DNA from: Bolinopsis microptera | Lineage: Eukaryota; Ctenophora; Tentaculata; Lobata; Bolinopsidae | Assembly (NCBI RefSeq): GCF_026151205.1 | Contig: NC_087075.1 | Span: 62,001 to 126,000 of the forward strand | Reading direction: 5' to 3' | Length of the DNA stretch: 64,000 nucleotides | Shown here: in pieces, positions 36,140 through 47,800 of the stretch | Numbering within the stretch: the stretch's first letter is position 1 | How the letters are laid out: every line of letters starts with the position of its first letter | Notes under the pieces: model-generated | Seen by the model: only the letters and a program-made list of their open reading frames with translations | The model's database searches: none | What the model was told of the DNA's origin: nothing | Made by a program: the position numbers and the translations under genes

Positions 36140-36346
36140 CTTTTGTAAAGGCACCCATGGGCCACACCTTTCCCAGGGGAAGACTATTCTACTTAAGAAT
36201 GAAGATGATGATCAATGATGTAAGCACAGACGAAGATATTATTTGATCATATAGCATATTATTTTTGATCATCTTATCAAAGAGCAAAAATTGTTTCTTT
36301 AACATAGCCTTGTAAAATACATCAAGTATAGTTTAAAAAGCTACAC

Positions 36347-36373
36347 CTCGCTAATACTACCAGTATTAGCGAG
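36347..36373. repeat. Perfect 12-bp-stem hairpin
   Basis: CTCGCTAATACT, loop ACC, AGTATTAGCGAG. It is followed by AT-rich sequence and then the 10-bp array. Function unknown. Confidence 0.8.
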
Positions 36374-36466
36374 ACCATATATATCTGCTGCCATTTTACT
36401 TTCCACGAAAAACCTGAAAGATAATGTACGATTGAAACTTTTGTTGGTTGAGTCAAACACTTTTGG

Positions 36467-36577
36467 GGGAACTAGTGGGAACTAGTGGGAACTAGTGGGA
36501 ACTAGTGGGAACTAGTGGGAACTAGTGGGAACTAGTGGGAACTAGTGGGAACTAGTGGGAACTAGTGGGAACTAGTG
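36467..36577. repeat. 10-bp tandem array (GGGAACTAGT), 11 copies
   Basis: Eleven perfect copies, the last followed by GCAACTG. Each includes the palindrome ACTAGT. Confidence 0.97.
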
Positions 36578-36870
36578 CAACTGCATACTGAATGTGTTTC
36601 TAAAGTGTATTTAGTTATTCACCATCTCCATTACACTCATCTCACATATTAGCGGCGTATTGGTGCCTGACTCTTAATCTCACAATACTATAATACTTGT
36701 ATAGTATACAAGCTACGATAAATACAATAATATCTTGGATTATTTAAATATATTGTAAGTTTCAAAGGAACGAACTTTATAATTTACTAAAAGCTCTACC
36801 TTTGCATATTAATCATTATCATATAAATATTCTTATGTACCCAAGTATTAGTAGGGACTAGTTCAGGGAT

Positions 36871-37043
36871 CAGTTCAGCCCTACACTAAAATCAGTTAAG
36901 CCCTACACTAAAATCAGTTCAGCCCTACACTAAAATCAGTTCAGCCCTACACTAAAATCAGTTCAGCCCTACACTAAAATCAGTTCAGCCCTACACTAAA
37001 ATCAGTTCAGCCCTACACTAAAATCAGTTCAGCCCTACACTAA
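36871..37043. repeat. 22-bp tandem array, 8 copies, upstream of a LINE ORF1
   Basis: The unit reads CAGTTCAGCCCTACACTAAA plus AT. The array ends about 100 bp before the ATG of the broken LINE ORF1 at 37145. Tandem monomers upstream of a LINE ORF1 can act as the element's promoter, as in mouse L1; here that is only an inference from position. Confidence 0.92.
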
Positions 37044-37144
37044 TAGCATACGTTTGTTTAATTTGCTCTCTTATCTGCTTTCTTATCTCGCCTTGTTTAA
37101 CGGTGAGATTTTGTGCCTCTCACCTTGTAGCTTAGGCTTGCATC

Positions 37145-37975
37145 ATGGCAGCTGTGGACGACACGGAGATTGACAGTATTATGTTTAAAGCCGAGGATTG
37201 GATGACAAGAGTTATGGATCAGTTCGGTTGTGAAGAACCAATTCACATAACTTCTGTATTTTGCAAACACTTTTTGCTTAAAAGGACATTAAATCTAGAG
37301 GATAAGGTAAAGTTTGCAGCGTTTTTTTTTTCAGAATCGTTTCATTTGGTTCGCTTTTAAAATGACAATCAAGGATCAGTTTATTGAGAATCAGAAATCG
37401 GTCATCAGCGCTCAGGAATCAATAATTGACTGCAAAGAAAAACAGTCGCAGAAACAGTTGCAGGCAGTGCAGACCGTCGTCAAAGACACGGTAGAAATTC
37501 AGTTTAAATCGTACAGCGATGCAGTTCAGGAAAACGTCATGGTTTGTCAACCTAAAAGTTCAGTTACCGCCGAGACTTTGAAGGAAGTCGTCAAGTCTGT
37601 GGTGCAAGCAGAAGACCAGAGCAAGAACATTATGATTTTTGACTTGAACAAAACTGTCGAGTAAATTTTTGAGGAGATTGGACTGAAACCAGCAATGGAG
37701 CTCAGTAGAGTTGGCAAGTAGTGTTGGCTCAGTAGAGTTGGCAAGTCGAAGGAGAAAACTACTCGGCCAGTCAAGGTTACTCTGTCCAGTTCCAGTACAG
37801 TCTATCAAATAATCAGTCAAGCTCGAAAGCTGTGACAATCAGATGAGTTCAGCTCAGTCTTCATTAGTCCAGACCGCTCTTTGGATGATCGAGTTAATTA
37901 AGCACAGACTTCTTGTTCAAAACCTGCATTAGAAGAAAGAAGCTGAGCCAAACAAGCACCACTACATCAAAGGAG
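37145..37975 (+). pseudogene. LINE ORF1 (L2/CR1-type RNA-binding protein), broken
   Basis: ORF1 proteins of this kind coat LINE RNA. The reading begins MAAVDDTEID at 37145, shifts frame at a run of nine T near 37321-37329, and continues KMTIKDQFIENQKS. A Gln/Lys-rich probable coiled coil (about 37390-37500) is followed by the RRM-like core NIMIFDLNK, a stop, IFEEIGLKPAMELSRVGK, a stop, RPVKVTLSSSSTVYQII, a stop, and SVFISPDRSLDD. This order is typical of L2/CR1-group ORF1. A direct duplication (CTCAGTAGAGTTGGCAAG at about 37699 and 37728) adds to the damage. Only ORF1 remains; no ORF2 follows. Confidence 0.7.
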
Positions 37976-39297
37976 AAACAATTCATACTGAAGACAAATC
38001 AGTGAGATGAGTGTGGCTTTCACTAGAGTGTATTTTTTTACAATACATGTGTTGTTATTTTATTAGGGACGATGGTGTTAGTATGAGGATGGGGACTTGT
38101 CCCGTTGTGATACAATTTTTGTTTGATTGAGTCATTCATTCTGGCCGTTGGAGCACACAAAACTTTAAGTTTTCGCGATATTTGTCATGAGATGAGGTTT
38201 AAATTCAATCGTAAAGTTCCTGTTCTACACAGTGTGGCATTTTCCTATTAAGAGTGCAGTGCCCTTGTGAGGGATTATTACAATTTTTATAATATATTTG
38301 TTAAGATTTAAATTGGTCATTAGAACCACCCGGACACCGTCTCGGTTTACAATCAATCAGTAGTTTTTTGGTATTTGGAGGACTTTGTTAACGGTTTGGT
38401 GACATGATAAAGCTACAACTACCTTAAAAATGACAAATTTAGTCTATCATAAATTTATAAAATATTTTGACTAAAATTGTTGTAAACCAAATTAATTGAG
38501 AGTGAGACTACATTTTTCGGTGACAAATTTAAAAGCAGACCAAAATTTCAGTAGAGCATATAATATGACATGAATATTATTGAGCTTACATTGTTAGTAA
38601 TTAATATTATGACATCACCGTTCCTATACTGCTGAACTTCAACTACACGTGTAATCCACTGCTTTTATGCTTTCACATTCTCTTACTTCCTTTTCCCATA
38701 AGGAAGTATCTGCATCTAGTTTAACTCATTGAAGTAATTATGTGAGACATGCCCTTTAAAGTATGACTGTGCAAAAAAAACTAGCTAAATAATGGAAAAA
38801 TCAAATAAATAGAATGGAAAATGGTCTCGAAAAGTCAAAAAAATGTGACTTAAATTTGTGTAGACTAAAAATTTGCGAAATTTGTGATTGAAATTATGGT
38901 AACCTAAATTGTTTTAACCAAATTTATTGTGAACCAAATTTATTGGCCTTTGCTTCACCGAGTTTTGTAGGTATGAACTTCATAATTCAGTATGAGCTCT
39001 ACCTTTGCGTTAGCCTCATATTATTAACTTCTATATCACTTCTTTATTAATTTCTTTATTAACTTATTATTATATGCAACTTCTTCATTACCAAGATATA
39101 AAACGTGAAGGATCGTAAGAAAGTTTAATCTTTTATATGAAGATATTCTCGCGTTATAGTGGTACGTTTTCGCGCCAACAAATTCAAAACTCGATAATTA
39201 TTATTTATATACATTGATCTAATACATATAATAATATTAATCTAATATGGCCACGTTAATATCTTGCAGAATCCTTGAGGGTTGAGTCCAGTTTGAG
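37976..39297. other. AT-rich non-coding stretch
   Basis: No gene is seen. Local near-repeats of AACCAAATTTATTG-like words occur at 38920-38945. Confidence 0.35.
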
Positions 39298-40012
39298 TTG
39301 GGACTGCACCGTCTGTAATGTCCTATATTGGGATGACTGCACCCTGTACCGTCTGTAATGTCCTATATTGGGACTGCACCCTGCACCGTCTGTAATGTCC
39401 TATATTGGGATGACTGCACCCTGCACCGTCTGTAATGTCCTATATTGGGACTGCACCCTGCACCGTCTGTAATGTCCTATATTGGGATGACTGCACCCTG
39501 CACCGTCTGTAATGTCCTATATTGGGATGACTGCACCCTGCACCGTCTGTAATGTCCTATATTGGTAGGGGTGCACCCTGTACCGTCTGTAATGTCCTAT
39601 ATTGGGACTGCACCCTGCACCGTCTGTAATGTCCTATATTGGGATGACTGCACCCTGTACCGTCTGTAATGTCCTATATTGGGATGACTGCACCCTGTAC
39701 CGTCTGTAATGTCCTATATTGGGATGACTGCACCCTGTACCGTCTGTAATGTCCTATATTGGGATGACTGCACCCTGCACCGTCTGTAATGTCCTATATT
39801 GGGATGACTGCACCCTGCACCGTCTGTAATGTCCTATATTGGTAGGGGTGCACCCTGTACCGTCTGTAATGTCCTATATTGGGATGACTGCACCCTGTAC
39901 CGTCTGTAATGTCCTATATTGGGATGACTGCACCCTGCACCGTCTGTAATGTCCTATATTGGGATGACTGCACCCTGTACCGTCTGTAATGTCCTATATA
40001 TAGGTAATATTG
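39298..40012. repeat. 34-40-bp tandem array, about 18 units
   Basis: Units contain CCGTCTGTAATGTCCTATAT and TGGGATGACTGCACCCTG. Two length classes occur (with and without ATGA after GGG), and two units carry TGGTAGGGGTGCACC instead. The two TGGTAGGGG units, near 39564 and 39840, are about 276 bp apart and suggest a larger duplicated block. The array ends at TATATATAGGTAATATTGGG. Confidence 0.95.
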
Positions 40013-41467
40013 GGATGATCCTGTACATGTCGACATCTCATCACCGTAAGTATCAATTTTGCTTGTACAAGACATTCATACGTTGCTAAGATACCAACTT
40101 CTAATCCAATAATACGATCATCAGCTCACACTTGACAAATGAAGCCATGTCTCGTATTATTTATTCTCTCCTCCTCTTTCATTAACATTGCAGCTTTAAT
40201 ACATGTAAGGTCGCGTTTATTGTTTGTTTTTTTAGAAACATGCTTGTGGCAGCAATGTTTACAAAACCAACTGTTTCTGATCGTGATAGATTTGAGTATT
40301 TGTTAAGTTTTTTGTAGTAAAGTAGGATTAGGGGCAATTTATTAGGGTCAAGTATATATTTAGGTTTTAGGGTTTTAGTACAGTTTTTGCCATAGTTATT
40401 TAATTCTTATAGTCCACAAGGGTAGACAAATTTCCCAGGCTTTCCATGCAGCATCTTTTAGAGCCCTTTTAGTGCAATAGTAATACAAAAGTACAAAGAA
40501 TGTATCAGCTCACTTCTTATCCCCTATATCACGAAGCTGGCGCATGATTGGCTCATATTGAACACGTGACATACTGTTACTATGGTTACAAAATTCGTGA
40601 CTTACATTCTGAGTCTCTAATCTCTATTAGTATTAATAACTTTTTTGTGTTTACCAGTTCTATATAAATTGCTCACTATTTCAGTTGATAAGCCTTGAAA
40701 TTTTAGGCCGAAATTTTACGTGTAATTCTATTGTGTCCCCGAAAGATATTTTGACCTGTTTTTTGTTTTGAAACTACCACTAAAATTTATGTTAAGAATT
40801 TGATCTTTTACTCTCATATTCAATGTCCATGATCAGACTGTGATCTCGAGCTCTCTGGGTTACTATAATTGTAGCCATTATAGTAAGTCTACTCCTTTTG
40901 ATGGTATAACCTGTATAGTGTATAAGCTGAATTAGTTTTTTATATTTAGGCCGGGTTTGTACTTGTAACTTTGTAAATATATTGTGTGCCGAATAGAAAC
41001 TTTTGACACCTCCAGTAAACGAATTACGTAAGTTATTAAAGGGTTGCGAGTGGACAGTTACTTTTGGGCCACCCTGTGTATATATATATGAGTAAAAGCA
41101 TTATTTGCTGTGCTCCCCCATATCTGCTTATAATGACCCCTGTCTATTAAGAGATACTGGAGCATTTCACTAATTGTCCTTATATAAAGAGCATAGCACA
41201 ACACATTAAGCACTATGTGAATGTCTTACAATGGAACAACCAATAGTGGCACTTTGGACTCGATAAGGAGCGTGACAATAGTCAATATTCACATTATTAA
41301 TAGCTCCACGTGCATATAACTCATTTAAATACATATCACTTTACACTCCACCCCTCCACGTGCGGGGTACACGTGCAGGGTGCACGTGCAGCATATTGAA
41401 CATGATAAACAAATTCACTCTGGTACCCTATAATCATAGGCTCATTGTAATGAGATTGCCGTTCTAT
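40013..41467. other. Non-coding stretch
   Basis: No gene is recognised. Near 41360-41391 there are three GCACGTG/CACGTGC words in a short degenerate repeat. Confidence 0.35.
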
Positions 41468-41696
41468 TCATTACATTATGTTTATTACACTATATTTATT
41501 ACATTATGTTTATTACACTATATTTATTACATTATGTTTATTACACTATATTTATTACATTATGTTTATTACACTATATTTATTACATTATGTTTATTAC
41601 TCTATATTTATTACATTATGTTTATTACACTATATTTATTACATTATGTTTATTACACTATATTTATTATATTATGTTTATTACTTACTTTGTTAC
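41468..41696. repeat. 28-bp minisatellite, interrupted by LINEs
   Basis: The unit alternates TTACATTATGTTTA and TTACACTATATTTA. Eight copies are seen here. A short stretch of the same unit resumes at 42309-42345, and another lies at 48717-48845. A LINE fragment (41697-42308) and the intact LINE (to 48716) therefore sit inside one former array, or inside two related arrays. Confidence 0.9.
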
Positions 41697-42308
41697 TTTG
41701 TAGGGTTTCATAGAATCCTCTATCGGGCCATCGAAAAAGTCGACCCCCCGGACAGTGTAGAAACTGTTTTATCACCACTCCAATCAAGCAAGGAGTTTCC
41801 ATTCCGACGGCTGTATCCTGGAGCTGGAGGCTCGTCCGGAAATGACTTCACAAAGTTCGTTAAAGCTACTTTGAATTGCATAGGATCCTCGATGGTGTGC
41901 ATATGTGTTGGGATTACATTCCATAATCGAGGTCCAGTGACTGCAAATGAGTTGTCATGTAGTGCTTGATTACGTTGACTGCTGGACTTAGCTATACTGG
42001 GCACAACTGCTTTTTGACCATGTCTGAGAGTCACCGAGAACTGGATACCAATATCATTAGGGCACTTGCAATGCAGAACTTTCCACATGTTGATGATTAA
42101 ATACCGTTCTCTTCTTCTTTGCAATGACATCAGATCTAGGGCCTTTAATCTCTGCCAGTAGTTGAGGTGCTGGGTGCCATCTATTTTCGATGTAAACGTA
42201 CGCTGAATCCCTTCTAGCTGTCGGATGTCCTTGTTCTTAGAGCAATTCCACAGAGGACAGCAATACTCCAGATGGCTTCTAACGAGAGACTTGTACAGAG
42301 TCATCATT
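41697..42308 (-). mobile_element. 5'-truncated LINE copy, same family as 1294-1806
   Basis: The minus strand encodes 195 residues (41720-42307): MTLYKSLVRSHLEYCCPLW, then the KIDGTQHLNYW... tail, ending FSMAR. The first motif is the RT C-terminal 'SHLEYC..LW' box. It is longer at its 5' end than the copy at 1294 and has one residue difference in the shared part (FKVALTN against FKAALTN), so the two insertions are young and closely related. Its 3' end carries the same CAAAGTAACAAAGTAAGTA tail against the minisatellite. Confidence 0.85.
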
Positions 42309-42470
42309 ATATAATATTACACTATATTTATTACATTATGTATCATTATCATTTTACTACTTTCATTACGCATCAATTCTTTATCATTTTACTACTTTCA
42401 TTACGCATCAATATTTTTCCTCTGTAATCTACCTTTTCTTATCGCACTGAGCTTGTGATTTATACTGATC

Positions 42471-44240
42471 ATGCGACGAAATTCTACACCTAATACCTCT
42501 ACACCTACATCATCCCAGAGGAAGAAACTAGCTTCTAAAGCTGCTTCTGAGTCAATCGCTGACTCAGAAGCACCTCCTATCGGTATGTTGGGGCTTGGGG
42601 TGTCAGGGAATTACACGTTTGCAGCAACAACATGCCTTCACTTGTTAAGCTTACTGCCTGCTCCCGATTTAGATTTTGAGTTCGAAAGACTCCGCCTCCT
42701 TTCGAAAAGTGCTACTAAAGCAAGCACAACGGACAACAAAATTTCTTTTTTACGGAAACATTTATTAGGCCAATGTGCCCTAGACGCTGACGAGACAATG
42801 AACAAATTAACTGCGAGTCTAAAACTCATTTCATGTACCGTTAATGAAGAGGTTGAGAAGGCGGTCAACAGCATCACGGAACGAGCCTGCACTGCGATCC
42901 AGGAAGTCTCTGAAGAGTCCAGGAAGCAGACCTCTCTCATCGTTGAAGCAGCTAGCAGTAGTTCTCCACAGACTCTCTCCCCTTCCGGTGAAGTAGAAAG
43001 TATACCTAACCCACCACCTCCGGTAAGATTTTTGGACTGTGACTTTGGTGAACTTTCTTTTGATGAAATCTACCGCGAGCTTGACTTTAACATGAAACAC
43101 CCGGGGGGCCGTTCAACGTCATATTTTGGCTCGGTACCTTACAGTTATGGCAGAACCAACCACCGTGCAACCCATGATAAGCCCTTGCCACCTGTCCTAC
43201 AGCGCATTTTTGATTGTTTGCATAAATCTGATCCTGACATTACCCCCACGAACTACACCTGCCTCTGTACTTACTATAAGGACGGGTCAGTTGGTATTCC
43301 ATTGCATAGTGACAGCGAATCTAGCATTGTAGAAGATAGTCTGATTTACACTGCATCATTTGGCTCTACCAGAATTATGAGAATGTCAACGTCGACAGGC
43401 CCTTTCGTTGAGCATAACATCCCGCTTGAGCACGGCTCTGTCTTTGCAATGTCTCGATCTGATCAGAACCACTGGCAGCACGGCATTGAACGTGATCCTA
43501 TGTTAAGGCAGCCACGAATCTCGTTCACTCTTCGCAAGTTGAAACAGCCTGATCCCACGGCCTTGCCAGCACCTGCAGCCCCTACTCGGGTCCCGCCTGT
43601 TGCACCACCTACACAGATACAGTCACCAACGTCCCGTCACTCCAGAGTCCTCTTCATTCACGACTCAATACACCGAGAAACACCAGAATGGCTGTTCGAC
43701 CAGATACCTGGCCACCGATGTCAAAAGCGCCTTAACTATCAACTAGTGAACTCACTGGAACATCAACATGAGTTCAAACATTCTAAAGCAGTCGTACTTT
43801 CCTGCGGCATTAATGACCTAGCTAGGTATGGGCAGTCGGCCAGGAGTCTTGCGGACAATTTCTGTCCCCGTTTTATAGACTCTTGTAACAATAACAAGAA
43901 TACCGAGTTTATGTTTTGTGCTTTATCTATGACTAAATTTAACTGGTTGAATGCAGAGATTGACGCTTTTAATATCATAATGTTGAACCTGGCTAAGGAT
44001 ATTCCAAATCTGAGTTTTTTCGATGCCCATGCCGTGATCAAGCGTGTTAACTCATACTACGTATGGGACCGCAACGACAGACATGGCATCCACTTATATC
44101 ACGAGGTGCAAAGGGTAATGGCACATGAACTTGTTAACTGCGTTGGCAAGTTATGTGGATCTGAACAGAGACGTCACAGGAACTGTGAGTGGCTCTATCA
44201 CCACAAGCCTAACAGTCTCTCCAGATATAACCGAAGCTGA
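42471..44240 (+). CDS. LINE ORF1: AlkB-like 2OG-Fe(II) dioxygenase plus SGNH hydrolase domain
   Basis: 589 residues starting MRRNSTPNTS. The N-terminal ~180 residues are low-complexity and probably helical (EEVEKAVNSITERACTAIQE). Residues ~190-360 look like AlkB: YFGSVPYSYGRTNH, LPPVLQRI, NYTCLCTYYKDGSVGIPLHSDSE with the HxD iron ligands at about 278/280, a distal His in NHWQHGIE (about 334-338), and RISFTLR giving the RxxxxxR that grips 2-oxoglutarate. AlkB enzymes oxidatively remove methyl groups from nucleic-acid bases. Residues ~393-560 resemble an SGNH/GDSL esterase: VLFIHDSIH (block I, HDS in place of GDS), CGINDL (block III) and DRHGIHL (DxxH). An SGNH-type esterase in ORF1 is known for CR1 LINEs; I do not recall the AlkB fusion as a standard arrangement. 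ORF2 of the same element follows. Confidence 0.8.
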   Translation: MRRNSTPNTSTPTSSQRKKLASKAASESIADSEAPPIGMLGLGVSGNYTFAATTCLHLLSLLPAPDLDFEFERLRLLSKSATKASTTDNKISFLRKHLLGQCALDADETMNKLTASLKLISCTVNEEVEKAVNSITERACTAIQEVSEESRKQTSLIVEAASSSSPQTLSPSGEVESIPNPPPPVRFLDCDFGELSFDEIYRELDFNMKHPGGRSTSYFGSVPYSYGRTNHRATHDKPLPPVLQRIFDCLHKSDPDITPTNYTCLCTYYKDGSVGIPLHSDSESSIVEDSLIYTASFGSTRIMRMSTSTGPFVEHNIPLEHGSVFAMSRSDQNHWQHGIERDPMLRQPRISFTLRKLKQPDPTALPAPAAPTRVPPVAPPTQIQSPTSRHSRVLFIHDSIHRETPEWLFDQIPGHRCQKRLNYQLVNSLEHQHEFKHSKAVVLSCGINDLARYGQSARSLADNFCPRFIDSCNNNKNTEFMFCALSMTKFNWLNAEIDAFNIIMLNLAKDIPNLSFFDAHAVIKRVNSYYVWDRNDRHGIHLYHEVQRVMAHELVNCVGKLCGSEQRRHRNCEWLYHHKPNSLSRYNRS

Positions 44241-44869
44241 GCGCTTTACAAATCATTGATACCATTCTGATTAAAAAATACGATTCAATTTTTTCTCAAC
44301 TTCCAGTCCACCTTTAACAGATCGTTACCAAGATAGATCATATAATGAAATGATCTGATTGGTGGAATTTTTCTCATTATCTGATAAGCTCATCCATTAT
44401 CAGTATCTCTTATCACCCGATCGCACACAAAACATTTTACTCTACAAATCTGTATCATCCTAAATCAATGAGATTTCATAACTCTATACAACATTCAAAA
44501 TTCACATACAAATCTATAAATAATCAAGTGCGTTCTCTTCAGTATTACTCAAGTTCAGTGCGATAGTCCCTTATTACGTAAACGCTACAAACAAATCAAA
44601 TACAAATAACACCTCACAAAACTACACAACACAAAAGCAACCACTTTATTCGATTTCTATTTTTTAGCCAAATCAGTTATTTAAATCATACTGATAAGGC
44701 CCTAGATAAAGACACTTTATTTCACTTAATTATCCGATTTTAATATAATTTACTTTTAAATCATATCACGATTCTGTAGCATACAGGACCTCCGGTTCTC
44801 GTGAAAGAATCTGATTTGAACTATAGTTTTATATACTATCAGTATCATAATCATAATATTTAGTTATAA
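44241..44869 (+). other. Spacer between LINE ORF1 and ORF2
   Basis: AT-rich, no ORF of note. It is long for a CR1-type inter-ORF spacer and could contain a re-initiation or internal promoter signal; none is recognised. Confidence 0.4.
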
Positions 44870-47800
44870 ATGGAACCCACTGTTACATCTGAAAACAAAG
44901 TCAAGATCAAATGTTCAAGCTGCAGCGGCTGGTGTTACTCTATTAGAAATATTCGCACATGCTCATGGTGTCAAAGTAATGTCCATGTCAAATGTTTTAA
45001 GGATAATTTAGGCTGTACGAGTTGCTGTGAAAGTATCATTCCTGGATTTCACGCAACCTACTATGAAATCTATGACGACTACAGTAAACTTAATAGTGAC
45101 ATATTTAATCCGTACGATCAGAATAGTCGATTTAATCTTATTGGCGACGCCATGACCAACGAAGAGCATCAAGATTCAACTTGGAGCAATATTTCATCTT
45201 TCCTAACTAGTTGTCAGTATAAACAACAACGTAACGTGAAAAAATCTACCTGCTCTCAACTTAAAACATTTTCTATGAACATAAGATCCCTTATTAAGAA
45301 TATAGATCAACTACGTGATGATATTGAGACTTATGATAAGTATGATATATTGTGTTTTAACGAAACTAATTGCACTTTAGGGAAATTACCGAACGGAATA
45401 AACGACGTTACCTTAGATGGATTTCATGAACCATTTATCCAGGATCCAATTCGCCCATCTGGAAAAGGTGGGGGGCTAGCCACTTATGTACACAAACGTG
45501 TAGTCGATTATGATAAAATTGATATTTTCACTCCAAACCCTGAACCAACTAATACTAGTGGCGAATTCCAATTTATCAAGCTCCATCAGTGCAAAGGATA
45601 CAACAGAACGAAAATAATTGGCAATGTTTACCGTTCTCCCGCTAGGAGACCTGAAGCGTTTCTAGAAATTTTCAAAAATACGCTGCACAACCTAGGGAGA
45701 CACACCCGTAAACATATGACGCTTCATGGAGATTTCAACCTTGATTTACTGAAGCACAGCAGCGACCAAGCATGTCAGAACATTATAGATATTGCGTCCT
45801 CTTACGGTTTTATTCAAATTGTATCACGCCCAACTCGCCTAACGGACCATAGTGCCACGCTTATTGACCACATCTACACAAACAATCTTGAGGATACAAT
45901 AAGCTGTAACGTCTTAACGACAGATATGTCTGATCACTTAGCAATAGTCACTACAATAAATCTTGATAACACGCCAACCAGCAGCTACCGCTCTGCGTCT
46001 AACTCACAAAATGTATCTCAAACTGAAACACGTAGATTTAACGACACCAACAATCAAAAATTCAGAGACTTAATTACAGATGAAAGTTGGTCAGAAATTT
46101 TTAACAATACCAATGATGCCAACGAACAGTTCAATAATTTAAATACGGCTTATAATAAGATTTACGAGTCTGCCTATCCCACAAAAAGACAATCACGAAG
46201 ACAAAATGAACGTGTTAATCCGAAACCATGGATGCTGCCCTGGCTCGAAGAAGCTATAGAACGTAAAAATGAGTCATATTATGATTTTGTTAAGGAACCA
46301 TCTGATAGTAACCGCAGTAAATATGACCGTCTGAAGAAGTTTTGTAATAAACACATCGATAAAGCTAAAAACAAGCACTTCAAAAAATTTTTTGAGCAAA
46401 ACAAAGAAAATTCTAAGAAGCAGTGGCAAATGATAAACAGTCTTCTTAATAGGAAAAAATCTAAACCTACTTCAATTAAACTGACTGACGAAGACGGCTC
46501 AATCAGCACTCCGGCAGCTGTAGCAGAAAAATTTAACGATTACTTCTCAAACATCGCTCCTAAAATTAAGTCTGAAATTAGTAGTAGGACCACTTTTGAT
46601 CCTGGTGGAACCCATAGCACACTTCGCAACGCCACTCCAAGTAGTATTTACTTAAAGCCAGTCACTGCCACAGAAATTCAGGACGTCATAAACCTGCTTA
46701 AGAATAAAGCCACACTAGACACTAAAATTGAACCTCTAAAAATCGCTAACAGCTGTCCCAGTTTTACTAGTGTACTAGCCCACGTTGTCAACAGTTCTTT
46801 TGAACAGGGGATCTTTCCACAGGCTTTGAAAGAAGCGAAGGTGGTCCCAATTCACAAAGGTGGATCTAAATCTGACATAAAAAATTACAGGCCAATATCT
46901 CTTCTTGCTTCTTTCTCTAAAGTATTTGAAAAGCTAATGCATAACCGAGTTATAAGTTTTTTAGATAAATACAGCATACTATGTGAAAACCAATACGGTT
47001 TTCGCCCGGGTAGGTCTTGTGAACATGCTCTTCTCAACGCAAAAGACACCATTCTTAATTCAATGTCTAAAAAGCAGGTAACTTTACTTCTTTTAATCGA
47101 CTTCAGCAAAGCTTTCGACCTTGTGGATCATTCCATACTCTTGCGCAAGCTGGACCATTACGGCATAAGGGGTCAAGCCTTAAACTGGTTTAAGTCATAT
47201 CTCACTAACAGGAAACAGTTTGTATCAATTGGCTCGTCAAAATCTTCAACCAACCAAATTTTATACGGCGTGCCTCAAGGGTCAATATTAGGACCTTTAC
47301 TTTTTATAATCTACATAAACGACCTACCTCAAATATCAGATATAGCAAATTTCATTATGTACGCAGATGATGCCAACATCTTCCTGATAGGAGAAAATCT
47401 TAATGAAGTTTACGATAAACTAATAACTCTTAGCGATGCTTTAGTTAAATGGGTAGATAATAATGGTTTAGCTCTCAACCTTAAGAAAACAAATTATATG
47501 ATCTTCTCTCGACAAAGAAATCTTAATTATCGTGATGTGGCAATTTCTGGTGTCACAATTGAGAGAAAAACAGAAGCCCGTTTTTTAGGAGTTATAATAG
47601 ATGATAAACTAAACTGGTCCCATCATATTTCTGCCATGAAAATGAAAATGTCCAGATACATAGGAGTCATGTACAAACTTAAAAAATATCTGCCTCTCGA
47701 AGCACGTCTTCAAATTTATCAAAGTTTTGTGCAGTCACACCTTAATTATTGCAGCCTTGTATGGGGTTTTGCTGCCAAGTCTCATATTGAATCGCTTTTT

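Noticed and set aside
31954-36246. Two ORFs of 1430 and 1360 codons
   Set aside because: They are the 34-bp satellite read in different frames. The unit has no forward stop and 34 is not a multiple of 3, so every forward frame is open.
42471-44240. A host AlkB or esterase gene
   Set aside because: It sits in the expected ORF1 position directly before an intact LINE ORF2 on the same strand, and the SGNH part is a known CR1 ORF1 domain.
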